Positions 49,422 through 57,895 of a stretch of 64,000 nt of DNA are shown one piece after another. Positions within the stretch are counted from its first letter, which is position 1. Every line of letters begins with the position of its first letter. The notes beneath the pieces were generated by a model. That model was not told the origin of the DNA and did no database searches. It saw only the letters and a list, made by a program, of their open reading frames with translations. Made by a program: the position numbers and the translations under genes. This DNA comes from G963667915 sp965197385 (GTDB lineage Bacteria; Acidobacteriota; Vicinamibacteria; Vicinamibacterales; UBA823): contig CBDANA010000009.1 of assembly GCA_965197385.1 (NCBI GenBank), positions 310,001 through 374,000 of the forward strand. Direction: 5' to 3'.

Positions 49422-50687
49422 TTGTCTTCGCGATCGACACCGCGCGTCGCCGTCACCGGCCTCGGCGTCGTCTCGCCCTTCGGCGCAGGCGCCCGCTGCT
49501 TCTGGCGTGCGGTGCGCGCCGGGCGCAGCGGTGTTCGCCGGGTGGACGCGTTCGACGTCTCGGCCATGCCCTGCCGAATCGCCGCCGCCGTCCCGTCGTC
49601 GACGGTCGATTCCCTGACCGCGTCGAGCCTGGTCAGCAGCGGCGCCACGCACGCCGATCCGCGTCGCTACTCCAAGGCCTCGCGCCTCGCGGTCGCCGCT
49701 GCTCGCGAAGCCTGGGCGGATGCCGGCCTGGCGCCGGGTGGCCCCGGCGGCGTGCTCATCGGCAGCGGCGCTGGTGGCATCGACGTCGCCGAGCAGCAGT
49801 ATGCCGCCTTCTTCGGCGGCAACGAGAAGCGGGTCACGCCCTACGCCATTCCCGTGTCGATCGTCGGGATGGTGTCGAGTGAAATTTCGATCGCGCTGGG
49901 CCTCCGCGGGATCAGTCACGTCATGTCTACCGGTTGCACCAGTTCGACCGACGCGATCGGCTATGCGGCGGGCCTCGTGCGCGTGGGCGATGCCGACGTC
50001 CTGCTGACCGGTGGCGTCGACGCGTGCGTGACCCGCGGCATGCTGTTCGGGTTTGCGCGTATGCGCGCGGTGTCCACGCGGTACAATGACGCACCGGCGT
50101 CGGCGTCGCGCCCGTTCGACCGCGGCCGAGACGGCTTCGTTCTGGGAGAGGGCGCCTGGATGATGGTCCTCGAGCGGGAAGCGCGAGCCCGGGCGCGAGG
50201 TGCCCGGATCTACGCGACGGTCGACGGCTACGGTTCGACTTGCGACGCCTACCATCGCGTCCAGATGGATCCGGCCGGGGAGCAGATCGTCGCCGCGATG
50301 CGTCAGGCGCTCCGCAGGGCGGGCCGGTGTCTCGAGGAGGTCGGCTACGTCAACTTTCACGGGACCTCGACCGTGATGAACGATGCCATCGAGGCCCGGT
50401 GCGTCCGGACGCTGTTCGGCCGGCCGGCCGACCGGGTACCCGGCTCCTCGACGAAGTCGATGATCGGGCATCCGCAGGGGGCGAGCGGCGCGGCCGGCGT
50501 CGTGACGGCCGCGTTCGCGCTGGCGGAGGGGTTCCTGCCGCCGACGATCAACCAAGTCGATCCGGATCCGGCCTGCGACCTCGACGTGATTCCGAACGAG
50601 GGGCGCGCCGTCACGGCCGGCGCGGCGCTCTGTAACTGCCTCGGCTTTGGCTCGAAGAACAGCGCCCTCGTCCTGGGGGCGGCGTGA
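49422..50687 (+). CDS. Beta-ketoacyl-ACP synthase (KAS II/FabF-like)
   Basis: 421 residues from a TTG at 49422. Thiolase-fold ketosynthase with the Cys-His-His triad: Cys172 in HVMSTGCTSSTDAIG, His312 in YVNFHGTSTVMND, His349 in SMIGHPQGASGAAG. GEGAWMMVLEREARARARGA and CNCLGFGSKNSALVLG are FabF-like. It condenses acyl-ACP with malonyl-ACP. Several differences from housekeeping FabF (STGCTSS rather than TACATG) place it with KAS proteins of secondary lipid or polyene clusters. Overlaps the reductase start by 4 bp (GTGA). Confidence 0.87.
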   Translation: MSSRSTPRVAVTGLGVVSPFGAGARCFWRAVRAGRSGVRRVDAFDVSAMPCRIAAAVPSSTVDSLTASSLVSSGATHADPRRYSKASRLAVAAAREAWADAGLAPGGPGGVLIGSGAGGIDVAEQQYAAFFGGNEKRVTPYAIPVSIVGMVSSEISIALGLRGISHVMSTGCTSSTDAIGYAAGLVRVGDADVLLTGGVDACVTRGMLFGFARMRAVSTRYNDAPASASRPFDRGRDGFVLGEGAWMMVLEREARARARGARIYATVDGYGSTCDAYHRVQMDPAGEQIVAAMRQALRRAGRCLEEVGYVNFHGTSTVMNDAIEARCVRTLFGRPADRVPGSSTKSMIGHPQGASGAAGVVTAAFALAEGFLPPTINQVDPDPACDLDVIPNEGRAVTAGAALCNCLGFGSKNSALVLGAA

Positions 50688-51835
50688 GGCCTCCCGACGT
50701 GCTGGTCGTTGGCGCCGGTCCGGCCGGCGCGATCGCGGCGTTGACGCTGGCCCGCGCCGGCGTGCGCGTGGCGATGGTGGATCGTGCCCGCTTCCCGAGG
50801 GACAAGCTCTGTGGTGACACGATCAATCCTGGCACGCTGTCGATCCTTCGACGGCTGGGCGCCGACTAGGGCCCGCTCCGCCGTGCCCGGCCGCTGAACG
50901 GTATGGTGGTGACGACCGCGAGCGGTCAGCGGATCGCGGGCGCCTATCCTAACGGCCTCGCGGGGATCGCCGTCTCCCGACGGCACGTCGATCAGTATCT
51001 GCTGGAGCAAGCGGTCACGGCCGGCGCCGAGTTCGACGAGGGGGTGACCGTCCAGGGCGCGCTCGTCGAGACACAGGCTGGTGATCCGATCGTGCGAGGC
51101 ATCGTCGTTGGCGGAGCGCACGGGCGCCGCCGGGAGCTGAGAGCGCCGGTCACCATCGCCGCCGACGGCCGGCATTCGCTTACGGCCTTCGGTTTGGGGT
51201 TAGCGCGGCATCCGGCGCGGCCTCGTCGCTGGGCGGTCGCAGCGTATTTCGACGGGGTGGCCGACCTGTCGTCGTTCGGCGAGATGCACGTTCGCCCAGG
51301 CTACTACGTCGGCGTGGCGCCGCTCGACGGCCAGACGGCAAACGTCTGCGTCGTGGCATCCGCCTCGGCGGCCTGGCGCCGGCCGACGCAGTTGCTCCGC
51401 TCGGCGCTCGAGCGCGATCCGGCCCTGGCGGATCGGGTGCGGTCGGCCAGGCAAGCCACGCCGGCCATGACCCTAGGTCCGCTCGCGGTGGATGCGCCGG
51501 TGGCCGGTTGTGACGGGCTGCTGCTGGCCGGTGACGCGGCCGGGTTCGTCGATTCGATGACGGGCGACGGGCTGCGGTTCGCCGTGCGAGGCGCGGAGCT
51601 GGCGGCGCAGGCAGCGCTCCGGGCGCTCGAGGGCGGCGCGTCGGCGCACGGCTGGCTCACCGCGGCTCGCCGAGCCGAGTTCAGGGGCAAGTGGCGATTC
51701 AATCGCATGCTCCGCCGTCTCGTGGGGTCCGGTGCGGGCGTCGGCCTCGGTGCCATCGGCGCGCGGGTGGCGCCCAGCGTCCTGCGCGCCGTCATTTGCG
51801 CGGCGGGCGACGTGCGACTGGTCGCGGCGTACTGA
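50684..51835 (+). pseudogene. FAD-dependent oxidoreductase, geranylgeranyl-reductase-like, with in-frame amber stop
   Basis: GTG start overlapping the ketosynthase stop. The FAD-binding loop VLVVGAGPAGAIAALTLARA is followed by RARFPRDKLCGDTINPGTLS, the signature of this family. TAG at 50867-50869 interrupts the frame after RRLGAD, and the same frame continues without a shift (GPLRRARPLNGMVVTTASGQ), with GDAAGFVDSMTGDGLRFAVR carrying the second FAD motif. One base change (for example TGG to TAG) would explain it. Otherwise the gene is intact, so loss is recent, or the site is read through, or this is a sequencing error. Confidence 0.8.
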
Positions 51836-51880
51836 CCGCGTCGGTCTAACACTAACGAGCCAGCCGATCCGACGCTCCCG

Positions 51881-52405
51881 ATGTTGCCCCTGGCGATTCT
51901 CAGTGCGGTCGGCGCGATTATGATCGGTGAGACTTGGGTGTCGGCGCGGCACGAGTGCCGGCTGCGGTCACGTGGCGCGCTCGAGCCGTCGGACGATCTG
52001 TTTCGCGTGATGCGGGTCGCGTACCCGGCAGCCTTTGTCGTCCTGACCGCTGAAGGACTCGTGCGCGGGATGCCGGACGCCAAGTGGTGGGGCCCCGGGC
52101 TCGCCATCTTCATCGCGGCCAAGGCGCTCAAGGGCTGGGCGATGGCCGCGCTGGGCGAACGCTGGACCTTCCGAGTGCTCGTGCTGCCCGGCGTGTCGCT
52201 CGTGGGCACGGGCCCCTACCGATACGTGTCGCATCCGAACTATCTGGCTGTTGTCGGCGAACTGGTCGGCATGGCCGCGCTGATGGGTGCCACCTGGAGC
52301 GCGCTGCCGGTCTGGGCCGGCTTTGGCTGGTTGCTCGCACGTCGCATTCGCGTCGAGGAGCGCGCGTTGGGGGCGACTAGTGTTGCCGGTTGCCGGCAGG
52401 TATAA
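51881..52405 (+). CDS. Isoprenylcysteine carboxyl methyltransferase (ICMT)-family membrane protein
   Basis: 174 residues with about four membrane spans. The C-terminal GTGPYRYVSHPNYLAVVGEL followed later by RRIRVEERAL is the ICMT/PEMT-type SAM-binding signature. In bacteria such proteins often methylate the hydroxyls of lipid phenols or quinones, commonly beside type III PKS and FAD-dependent oxidoreductase genes. Here the neighbours are a KAS and an FAD reductase, which suggests a lipid or polyketide tailoring role. Confidence 0.8.
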   Translation: MLPLAILSAVGAIMIGETWVSARHECRLRSRGALEPSDDLFRVMRVAYPAAFVVLTAEGLVRGMPDAKWWGPGLAIFIAAKALKGWAMAALGERWTFRVLVLPGVSLVGTGPYRYVSHPNYLAVVGELVGMAALMGATWSALPVWAGFGWLLARRIRVEERALGATSVAGCRQV

Positions 52406-52421
52406 TCGAACTATTCGTAGC

Positions 52422-55076
52422 ATGCGTTTGCCATGCCAAGGGTTGCGCCGTCACGGGGCGTCGCGGCTGTCTCGAGCGCTGCTCTCCACCACGTGCGTCG
52501 CCGCGCTTGCGTGGTGCGCACCGGGCTTGGCAGCCCGTGGTGAAAGTCCCGCTGCATTCGGTGCGACGCACGACGTTCACTACGAGCTGCTGGCGGCCGC
52601 GCAACCGGGTGCCGCGCAGTCTGCCGCCATCACCGACACCGCAGAGCGTCACGAGTTCCTGCGTGCCGCGCGACGGGCGCTGGCGCATGGCGACAGCGCT
52701 GAGGCCCGGCGGCTCGCCGACGCGCGCGGGGTCAACGATCCGGACGGCGTGGCCGTTCGTGCCCGTCTCGCCGTCCTGGTGGGGGACTACGCCGAGGCCG
52801 AGCGCCTCCTCGTGCCGGCCGCGGGGGGCGACCCGACCGGCGCTGCCGCGTTCGAGCTCGGGCGGTTGATGGCCCGGCTCGGCCGGCCGGACGAGGCCCT
52901 AACCAGTCTAGCGCCGATCCTCGGAACGGCCGCGCAGCGCCGCGTGGACATCGAGCTGCTGCGGGTGGCGGAAGCGGCCCAAGCGCTCGGCCGCTCTCGC
53001 GACGCCAATCGGTACTTCCGGCAGGCGGCGTCGATCTCGGCGCAGGACCCGGCGATTAACACCGCCTGGGGCGAGCTGTTCCTCGATAAGTACAACAAGC
53101 AGGACGCGGTGCGATCGTTCCAGACCGCGCTGGCCACCGATCCGCAGTGGGTGCCCGCGCACCTAGGCTTGGCCCGGGCGCTTGCGGATGAGAATCCCCC
53201 GGCGGCCGCCGAGGCCGCCCAGCGCGCCCTGGAGATCGACGACGCCTACGTGCCGGCGCATGTGCTGCTGGCCGAGCTGGCGCTCGACGCGCGGCGATAC
53301 GCGGAAGCCGAAACCGCGATCGCGCGCGCGCTGGAGATCAACCCGTCGAGCCTGGAGGCGCACTCGCTGCGCGCGGCGATCGCCTACCTCGACGACCGTC
53401 TCGAAACGTTCGAGGCCGAGGTCGAGCGCGTGCTGGCGATCAACCCGCGCTTCGGCGAGGTCTATCGCGTGACCGGCGCGCAGGCGGCCAGTCACTACCG
53501 GTTCGACGAGGCGGTGGTGCTGGTCCGGCAGGCGCTCGCGCTCACGCCGGGCAACTCGCGGGCGCAGGCGGAGCTCGGCATGCACCTGCTGCGAACTGGC
53601 GACGAGGCCGGCGCGCGGCAGACGTTGGAGCAGTCGTTCGAGACCGATCCGTTCGACGTCGTCACGTTCAACCTGCTCAGGATGCTCGACGCGGTGGACG
53701 AGTTCGACACGATCCGGGACGGCGATCTCGTCGTGCGGCTCCACCCCGACGAGGCGCCGGTCTTGGGCGACTACATCGTGTCACTTGCCGCGGAGGCGCT
53801 CGAGACGCTGTCGGCCGGGTACGGCTTCTCCCCGACCGGGCCGATCCTGGTCGAAGTGTTTCCGCGGCACGACGACTTCGCCGTGCGCAACGTCGGCCTC
53901 CCAGGCATGATCGGCGCCCTGGGGGCCTGCTTCGGACGGGTCGTCACGCTCGACTCGCCGCGCGCCCGACCGCCGGGCACCTTCAACTGGCAGGCGACGC
54001 TCTGGCACGAGATGGCGCACGTCATCACGCTCCAGATGTCGAACAACCGCGTGCCGCGCTGGCTGACCGAGGGGATTTCCGTCTACGAGGAAGGCCAGAA
54101 GGAGCCGGCGTGGGGGCGCGACATGGAGTTGACGTTCGCGCAGGCAATGGAGGCTGGCGAGACGCTCCTGCTTCGGGATCTCAACGCCGGTTTCACGAAG
54201 CCGGAGACGATTTCGCTCGCGTACTACGAAGCGTCGTTGCTCGTCGAGCATTTGGTCGAGCTCTACGGCGAAACGGTGTTACCCGAGTTGCTGCGCGCCT
54301 ACGGGGAAGGGGTCGACACCGACGCGGCGCTCGATCGGGCGGCGGGCGTCGATCTGAACGATCTTCAGGACACGTTCGACACGGCGCTGGAGGATCGGTT
54401 TGGGGCGCTGCGGCGCGCCATACGCCAGCCGGTGTCAGGAGAGCTGCCGGCGGCCGACAATCAGCTCGACATGCTCCGCGCCCTGGCGAGTACGTATCCG
54501 GGCAGCTACCCCGCTCAGGTGACCTTCGGCAAGGCGCTGCATGCCGCCGGCGAGCTCGACAAAGCGGTCGAGGTGCTGGAGCGAGCGTTGGTGCTGGTGC
54601 CGATCGTGACCGGTCCGAATAGCCCACGGACGCTCCTGGCGGAGATTGCGATCACGCTGCAGCGGCGGGACCGGGCCATGGACCACCTGGCCGGCCTGCT
54701 GGCCTACGACCATACTAACATCGAGGCCGCGCGGCGGCTCGCGGCGCTGGCCGAGGAAACGAGCCATCGCGAGTATCAAGCGCTCGCCTACGAGCGGATC
54801 GTCGGCATCGATCCGTTCGACGCGGTGCCGCACGGCGCGCTCGGGCGCCTGGCACTGGAGCGCGGCGATGTCGACGTGGCGATCAGGGAGTTTCGTGCGG
54901 CGCTGGCGGCGGGGCCGATCGACACCGTCGTCGCGCACTGCAACCTGGCGGAGAGTTTGCTGCGTGCCGGCGCACTGGACGAAGCGAAACGGCAGGCGCT
55001 GGCCGCTCTCGAGATTGCCCCGTCGTACGAGCGGGCGCAGGATCTTCTACTTCGCGCCGTCGGGGAGGTGCCGTGA
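52422..55076 (+). CDS. Exported TPR protein with zinc metallopeptidase (peptidase MA-like) domain
   Basis: About 884 residues from MRLPCQGLRRHGASRLSRAL, with a signal peptide ending near AWCAPGLA. N-terminal TPR array (AALATDPQWVPAHLGLARAL, AIARALEINPSSLEAHSLRA and others, residues about 50-400), a gluzincin-type domain with HEMAH (LWHEMAHVITLQ, about 527-538) and WLTEGISVYEE for the third zinc ligand, then more TPRs. The stretch LAARGESPAAFGATHDV right after the signal peptide is encoded by a MITE-like repeat. Role unknown, probably periplasmic proteolysis or assembly. Stop overlaps the DUF4159 gene start. Confidence 0.8.
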   Translation: MRLPCQGLRRHGASRLSRALLSTTCVAALAWCAPGLAARGESPAAFGATHDVHYELLAAAQPGAAQSAAITDTAERHEFLRAARRALAHGDSAEARRLADARGVNDPDGVAVRARLAVLVGDYAEAERLLVPAAGGDPTGAAAFELGRLMARLGRPDEALTSLAPILGTAAQRRVDIELLRVAEAAQALGRSRDANRYFRQAASISAQDPAINTAWGELFLDKYNKQDAVRSFQTALATDPQWVPAHLGLARALADENPPAAAEAAQRALEIDDAYVPAHVLLAELALDARRYAEAETAIARALEINPSSLEAHSLRAAIAYLDDRLETFEAEVERVLAINPRFGEVYRVTGAQAASHYRFDEAVVLVRQALALTPGNSRAQAELGMHLLRTGDEAGARQTLEQSFETDPFDVVTFNLLRMLDAVDEFDTIRDGDLVVRLHPDEAPVLGDYIVSLAAEALETLSAGYGFSPTGPILVEVFPRHDDFAVRNVGLPGMIGALGACFGRVVTLDSPRARPPGTFNWQATLWHEMAHVITLQMSNNRVPRWLTEGISVYEEGQKEPAWGRDMELTFAQAMEAGETLLLRDLNAGFTKPETISLAYYEASLLVEHLVELYGETVLPELLRAYGEGVDTDAALDRAAGVDLNDLQDTFDTALEDRFGALRRAIRQPVSGELPAADNQLDMLRALASTYPGSYPAQVTFGKALHAAGELDKAVEVLERALVLVPIVTGPNSPRTLLAEIAITLQRRDRAMDHLAGLLAYDHTNIEAARRLAALAEETSHREYQALAYERIVGIDPFDAVPHGALGRLALERGDVDVAIREFRAALAAGPIDTVVAHCNLAESLLRAGALDEAKRQALAALEIAPSYERAQDLLLRAVGEVP
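52530..52590. repeat. Short MITE-like palindrome inside a coding region, 61 bp
   Basis: GCAGCCCGTGGTGAAAGTCC (52530-52549) is identical to the family terminal repeat, and GACGTTCACTACGAGCTGC (52572-52590) is a diverged right end. The spacer CGCTGCATTCGGTGCGACGC resembles the inner left part of the 39021 element (CTGCATTCGACCGG). It is read in frame through the start region of the TPR metallopeptidase gene. The left end is secure; the right end could be chance. Confidence 0.6.
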
Positions 55077-55885
55077 CCGGGCTGTTGGGCCGCGTGCTGA
55101 AAGCGGTGTGCGTCCTGGCGGCCATGGTTGGCGCGGGCCTGCTCGCGCAGCCGCTGGCGGCGCGCGTCGCCGCCCAGGTGCCGATCCTGTCCGGTGATGG
55201 GTTTGCCGGATTGGAATGGACCTTTGTCCGGGTCCGCTACAACTCCTTGTCGCTCGACGAGGCCAGATTCCGTCAGTACTGGAACGAGCCCTGGGCGATC
55301 GACGCGCCGGCGGCGGAGCAGAATCTGGCGCGGCGTCTCGATCGAATCACGTCGATTCAGGTACACGACCCGATCGTGCTCACGCTGGACGACCAGCGCC
55401 TCTGGGACTACCCGTGGCTGTACTTCGTGGAGCCGGGGAACCTGGAGCTGCGCGCCGATGAAGTTGAAATCCTGCGGGAGTTCCTCCTGCGCGGCGGGAC
55501 GATCACGTTCGACGATTTTCACGGTCCGCTCGAGTGGGACCACTTCGTGGAGCAGATCTCGCCGGTCGTTCCGGGACGGGAGATCGTCGACCTCGAACCG
55601 GATCATCCGATCTTCAGCTGCTTCTACACGATCGACAAGTATCCGCAGATTCCTGGTCTCGGCGCGTTCTTCAGCGGGCGGACCTGGGAGAAGGGTGGCT
55701 TCGTGCCACGACTCCGCGCCGTGCTGGACGACAACGGCCGGCCGATGATGCTCATCAACTGGAATACCGACATGGGCGACGGCTGGGAGTGGTCGAACGC
55801 CGAAGAGTACCCCGGTTATATCAGGTACACTTTGCAGTCATACCGGATGATGGTCAACGAGATCATCTACGCCCTGACCCACTGA
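55073..55885 (+). CDS. DUF4159-domain exported protein
   Basis: 270 residues, GTG start overlapping the TPR gene by 4 bp. Signal peptide (about 1-33, LLAQPLAARVAAQV). DUF4159 pattern: FTFVRVRY-like WTFVRVRYNS, YFVEPGNLELRADEVEILRE, FLLRGGTITFDDFHG, LEPDHPIFSCFYTIDKYPQI, and the end YRMMVNEIIYALTH. It has a glutamine-amidotransferase-like (Rossmann) fold without clear catalytic residues. Such genes lie beside MoxR/DUF58 blocks in Acidobacteria and Planctomycetes. Function unknown. Confidence 0.8.
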   Translation: MTGLLGRVLKAVCVLAAMVGAGLLAQPLAARVAAQVPILSGDGFAGLEWTFVRVRYNSLSLDEARFRQYWNEPWAIDAPAAEQNLARRLDRITSIQVHDPIVLTLDDQRLWDYPWLYFVEPGNLELRADEVEILREFLLRGGTITFDDFHGPLEWDHFVEQISPVVPGREIVDLEPDHPIFSCFYTIDKYPQIPGLGAFFSGRTWEKGGFVPRLRAVLDDNGRPMMLINWNTDMGDGWEWSNAEEYPGYIRYTLQSYRMMVNEIIYALTH

Positions 55886-55951
55886 GGGTCCTAAGGCTCC
55901 GGTCCACAGCGACAGCGCGCTAGCGCGCTCGCGGGAGAAACGAGCGGCGTT

Positions 55952-56962
55952 ATGGAAACCATGTCCGAAGCCACCGCGGCCGAACTGGCCGAGCGCGTCA
56001 CGCGCGGCCGGGAGCAGATCCTGGCCGAAATCCGGAAGGTGATCGTCGGTCAGGACGAGTGCCTCGATCAGGTGCTGATCGCGCTCTTCACCGGCGGTCA
56101 CTGTTTGATTACCGGCGTGCCCGGCCTGGCCAAGACGCTGCTCATCAAGACGCTGGGAGAAATCCTGGACCTCGCGTTCCGCCGGATCCAGTTCACGCCG
56201 GATTTGATGCCGGCCGACATCACGGGCACGGAGATCCTGGACGAGGAGAGTGGGCATCGGGCGCTGCGCTTCGTCAAGGGGCCGATCTTCGCGCAGATTC
56301 TCCTGGCCGATGAGATTAACCGTACCCCGCCGAAGACCCAGGCCGCGCTCCTCGAGGCGATGCAGGAGTACCATGTCACCGCGGCGGGCCGGACGTATCC
56401 GCTCGAGCGGCCGTTCTTCGTGCTCGCGACGCAGAATCCGATCGAGCTCGAGGGCACGTATCCGCTTCCGGAGGCGCAGCTCGACCGGTTCATGTTCAAC
56501 ATCGTCATGCCCTATCTGTCGGAGGACGAGGAAGTGCGCGTCGTGACCGAGACGACCGGCACTGGCCGCGAGTCGCCCTCCTGCGTCCTGCGCGGCTCCG
56601 ACATCGTGGACTTTCAGAAGCTGATTCGCCAGGTCTACGTGTCGGAGGACATTGCCCGTTATGCCGTGCGTCTGGTTGACGCGTCCCGGCCCGGCCGGGG
56701 CGCGAACCTCGATTTCGTGCAGCGGTGGGTCAAGTGGGGCGCCGGCTTGCGCGCATCACAGTCGTTGATCCTCGGGGGGAAGGGGCGCGCGCTGATGCAC
56801 GGACGGTTCCATGTGGCGGTGGCGGACGTCGTCGCGCTCGCGCCGCCCATCCTCCGGCACCGGGTGATCACGAACTTCTACGCCGAATCCGAGAAGATCG
56901 ATTCCGACAAGCTGGTGGCGCGGTTGATCGAGGCGATCCCGCCGCCGCGGAGCGACATGTAG
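55952..56962 (+). CDS. MoxR-family AAA+ ATPase
   Basis: 336 residues. Walker A GVPGLAKTLLIKTLGE (about 52-67), Walker B ILLADEINRTPPKTQAALLE, sensor 1 FFVLATQNPIELEGTYPLPE, and a C-terminal lid with RGANLDFVQRWVKWGAGLRA. MoxR proteins act as chaperones that mature or insert metal into VWA-domain partners, several of which are encoded right after. Followed directly by the DUF58 gene with no gap. Confidence 0.92.
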   Translation: METMSEATAAELAERVTRGREQILAEIRKVIVGQDECLDQVLIALFTGGHCLITGVPGLAKTLLIKTLGEILDLAFRRIQFTPDLMPADITGTEILDEESGHRALRFVKGPIFAQILLADEINRTPPKTQAALLEAMQEYHVTAAGRTYPLERPFFVLATQNPIELEGTYPLPEAQLDRFMFNIVMPYLSEDEEVRVVTETTGTGRESPSCVLRGSDIVDFQKLIRQVYVSEDIARYAVRLVDASRPGRGANLDFVQRWVKWGAGLRASQSLILGGKGRALMHGRFHVAVADVVALAPPILRHRVITNFYAESEKIDSDKLVARLIEAIPPPRSDM

Positions 56963-57871
56963 ATGCCGGTGGGCGCGGCGGGCGGCGAGCTGCGGTTTCT
57001 CAACCCGAGCATCATCGCGCGCATCGGATCGATGGAGCTCAGGGCGCGCACGGTGGTCGAAGGCTTTCTGTCCGGGCTGCACCGCAGTCCGTTCAAGGGG
57101 TTCAGCGTCGAGTTCGCCGAGTACCGGCAATACCTGCCGGGCGACGACCTCTCCACGATCGACTGGAAGGTCTACGCGCGCAGCGACCGGTACTACGTCA
57201 AGAAATTCGAGGAAGAGACGAACGTCGAGTGCCACCTTCTGCTGGATGTGAGCGGGTCGATGGGGTACGGTGCCGCCGAGGTCAGCAAGCTGTCGTACGG
57301 CTCCTTCCTGGCAGCGTCGCTGGCCTATTTGATGAACCGCCAGCGCGACGCCGTCGGCTTCATGGCGTTCGACGACGACATCGTGATGCGCGTGACAGCC
57401 AGCGCGCGGCCTGGGCAGTTGCGCGCGGTGCTGCTCGCGTTGGATGCCCTGGCGCCCGGTCGGCGCTCGAACGTGTCGAAGCCACTGCACCAGCTCGCCG
57501 ACGCGCTGGTCAAGCGTGGCGTCGTGGTGCTGCTGTCCGACTTACTGGACGACCCGGACCAGATCATCGAGGGGTTGAAGCACCTGCGCTTTCGGGGCGC
57601 CGACGTCATCGTCTTTCAGTTGCTCGACTACGACGAGCTGACGTTTCCGTTCGACCGTGTGACGCGATTTCGCGACATCGAGACCGATGACGAGGTCCTG
57701 GCGGCGCCGCTCCAGGTGCGCGATCACTACTTGCGGGAGATCCAGACGCTGGTAGGGCGCTACGAGCGCGAGCTGCTGTCGGTCGGTGTCGACTACCACC
57801 TGGTCGACACGTCGCATCCGCTGGATTTTGCGCTGATGAGGTATCTGGCGACGCGTAGCCGGCATCAGTAA
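56963..57871 (+). CDS. DUF58/VWA-like protein
   Basis: 302 residues. DUF58 core: FKGFSVEFAEYRQYLPGDDL, STIDWKVYARSDRYYVKKFE, then a VWA-like fold with the metal-site motif LLLDVSGSMGYG. Typical partner of MoxR in stress or envelope assembly systems (the BatA-D type). No membrane segment seen. Immediately adjacent to MoxR and 24 bp from batA. Confidence 0.9.
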   Translation: MPVGAAGGELRFLNPSIIARIGSMELRARTVVEGFLSGLHRSPFKGFSVEFAEYRQYLPGDDLSTIDWKVYARSDRYYVKKFEEETNVECHLLLDVSGSMGYGAAEVSKLSYGSFLAASLAYLMNRQRDAVGFMAFDDDIVMRVTASARPGQLRAVLLALDALAPGRRSNVSKPLHQLADALVKRGVVVLLSDLLDDPDQIIEGLKHLRFRGADVIVFQLLDYDELTFPFDRVTRFRDIETDDEVLAAPLQVRDHYLREIQTLVGRYERELLSVGVDYHLVDTSHPLDFALMRYLATRSRHQ

Positions 57872-57895
57872 GGGGCCGGCGGCGGGTAACATTGT

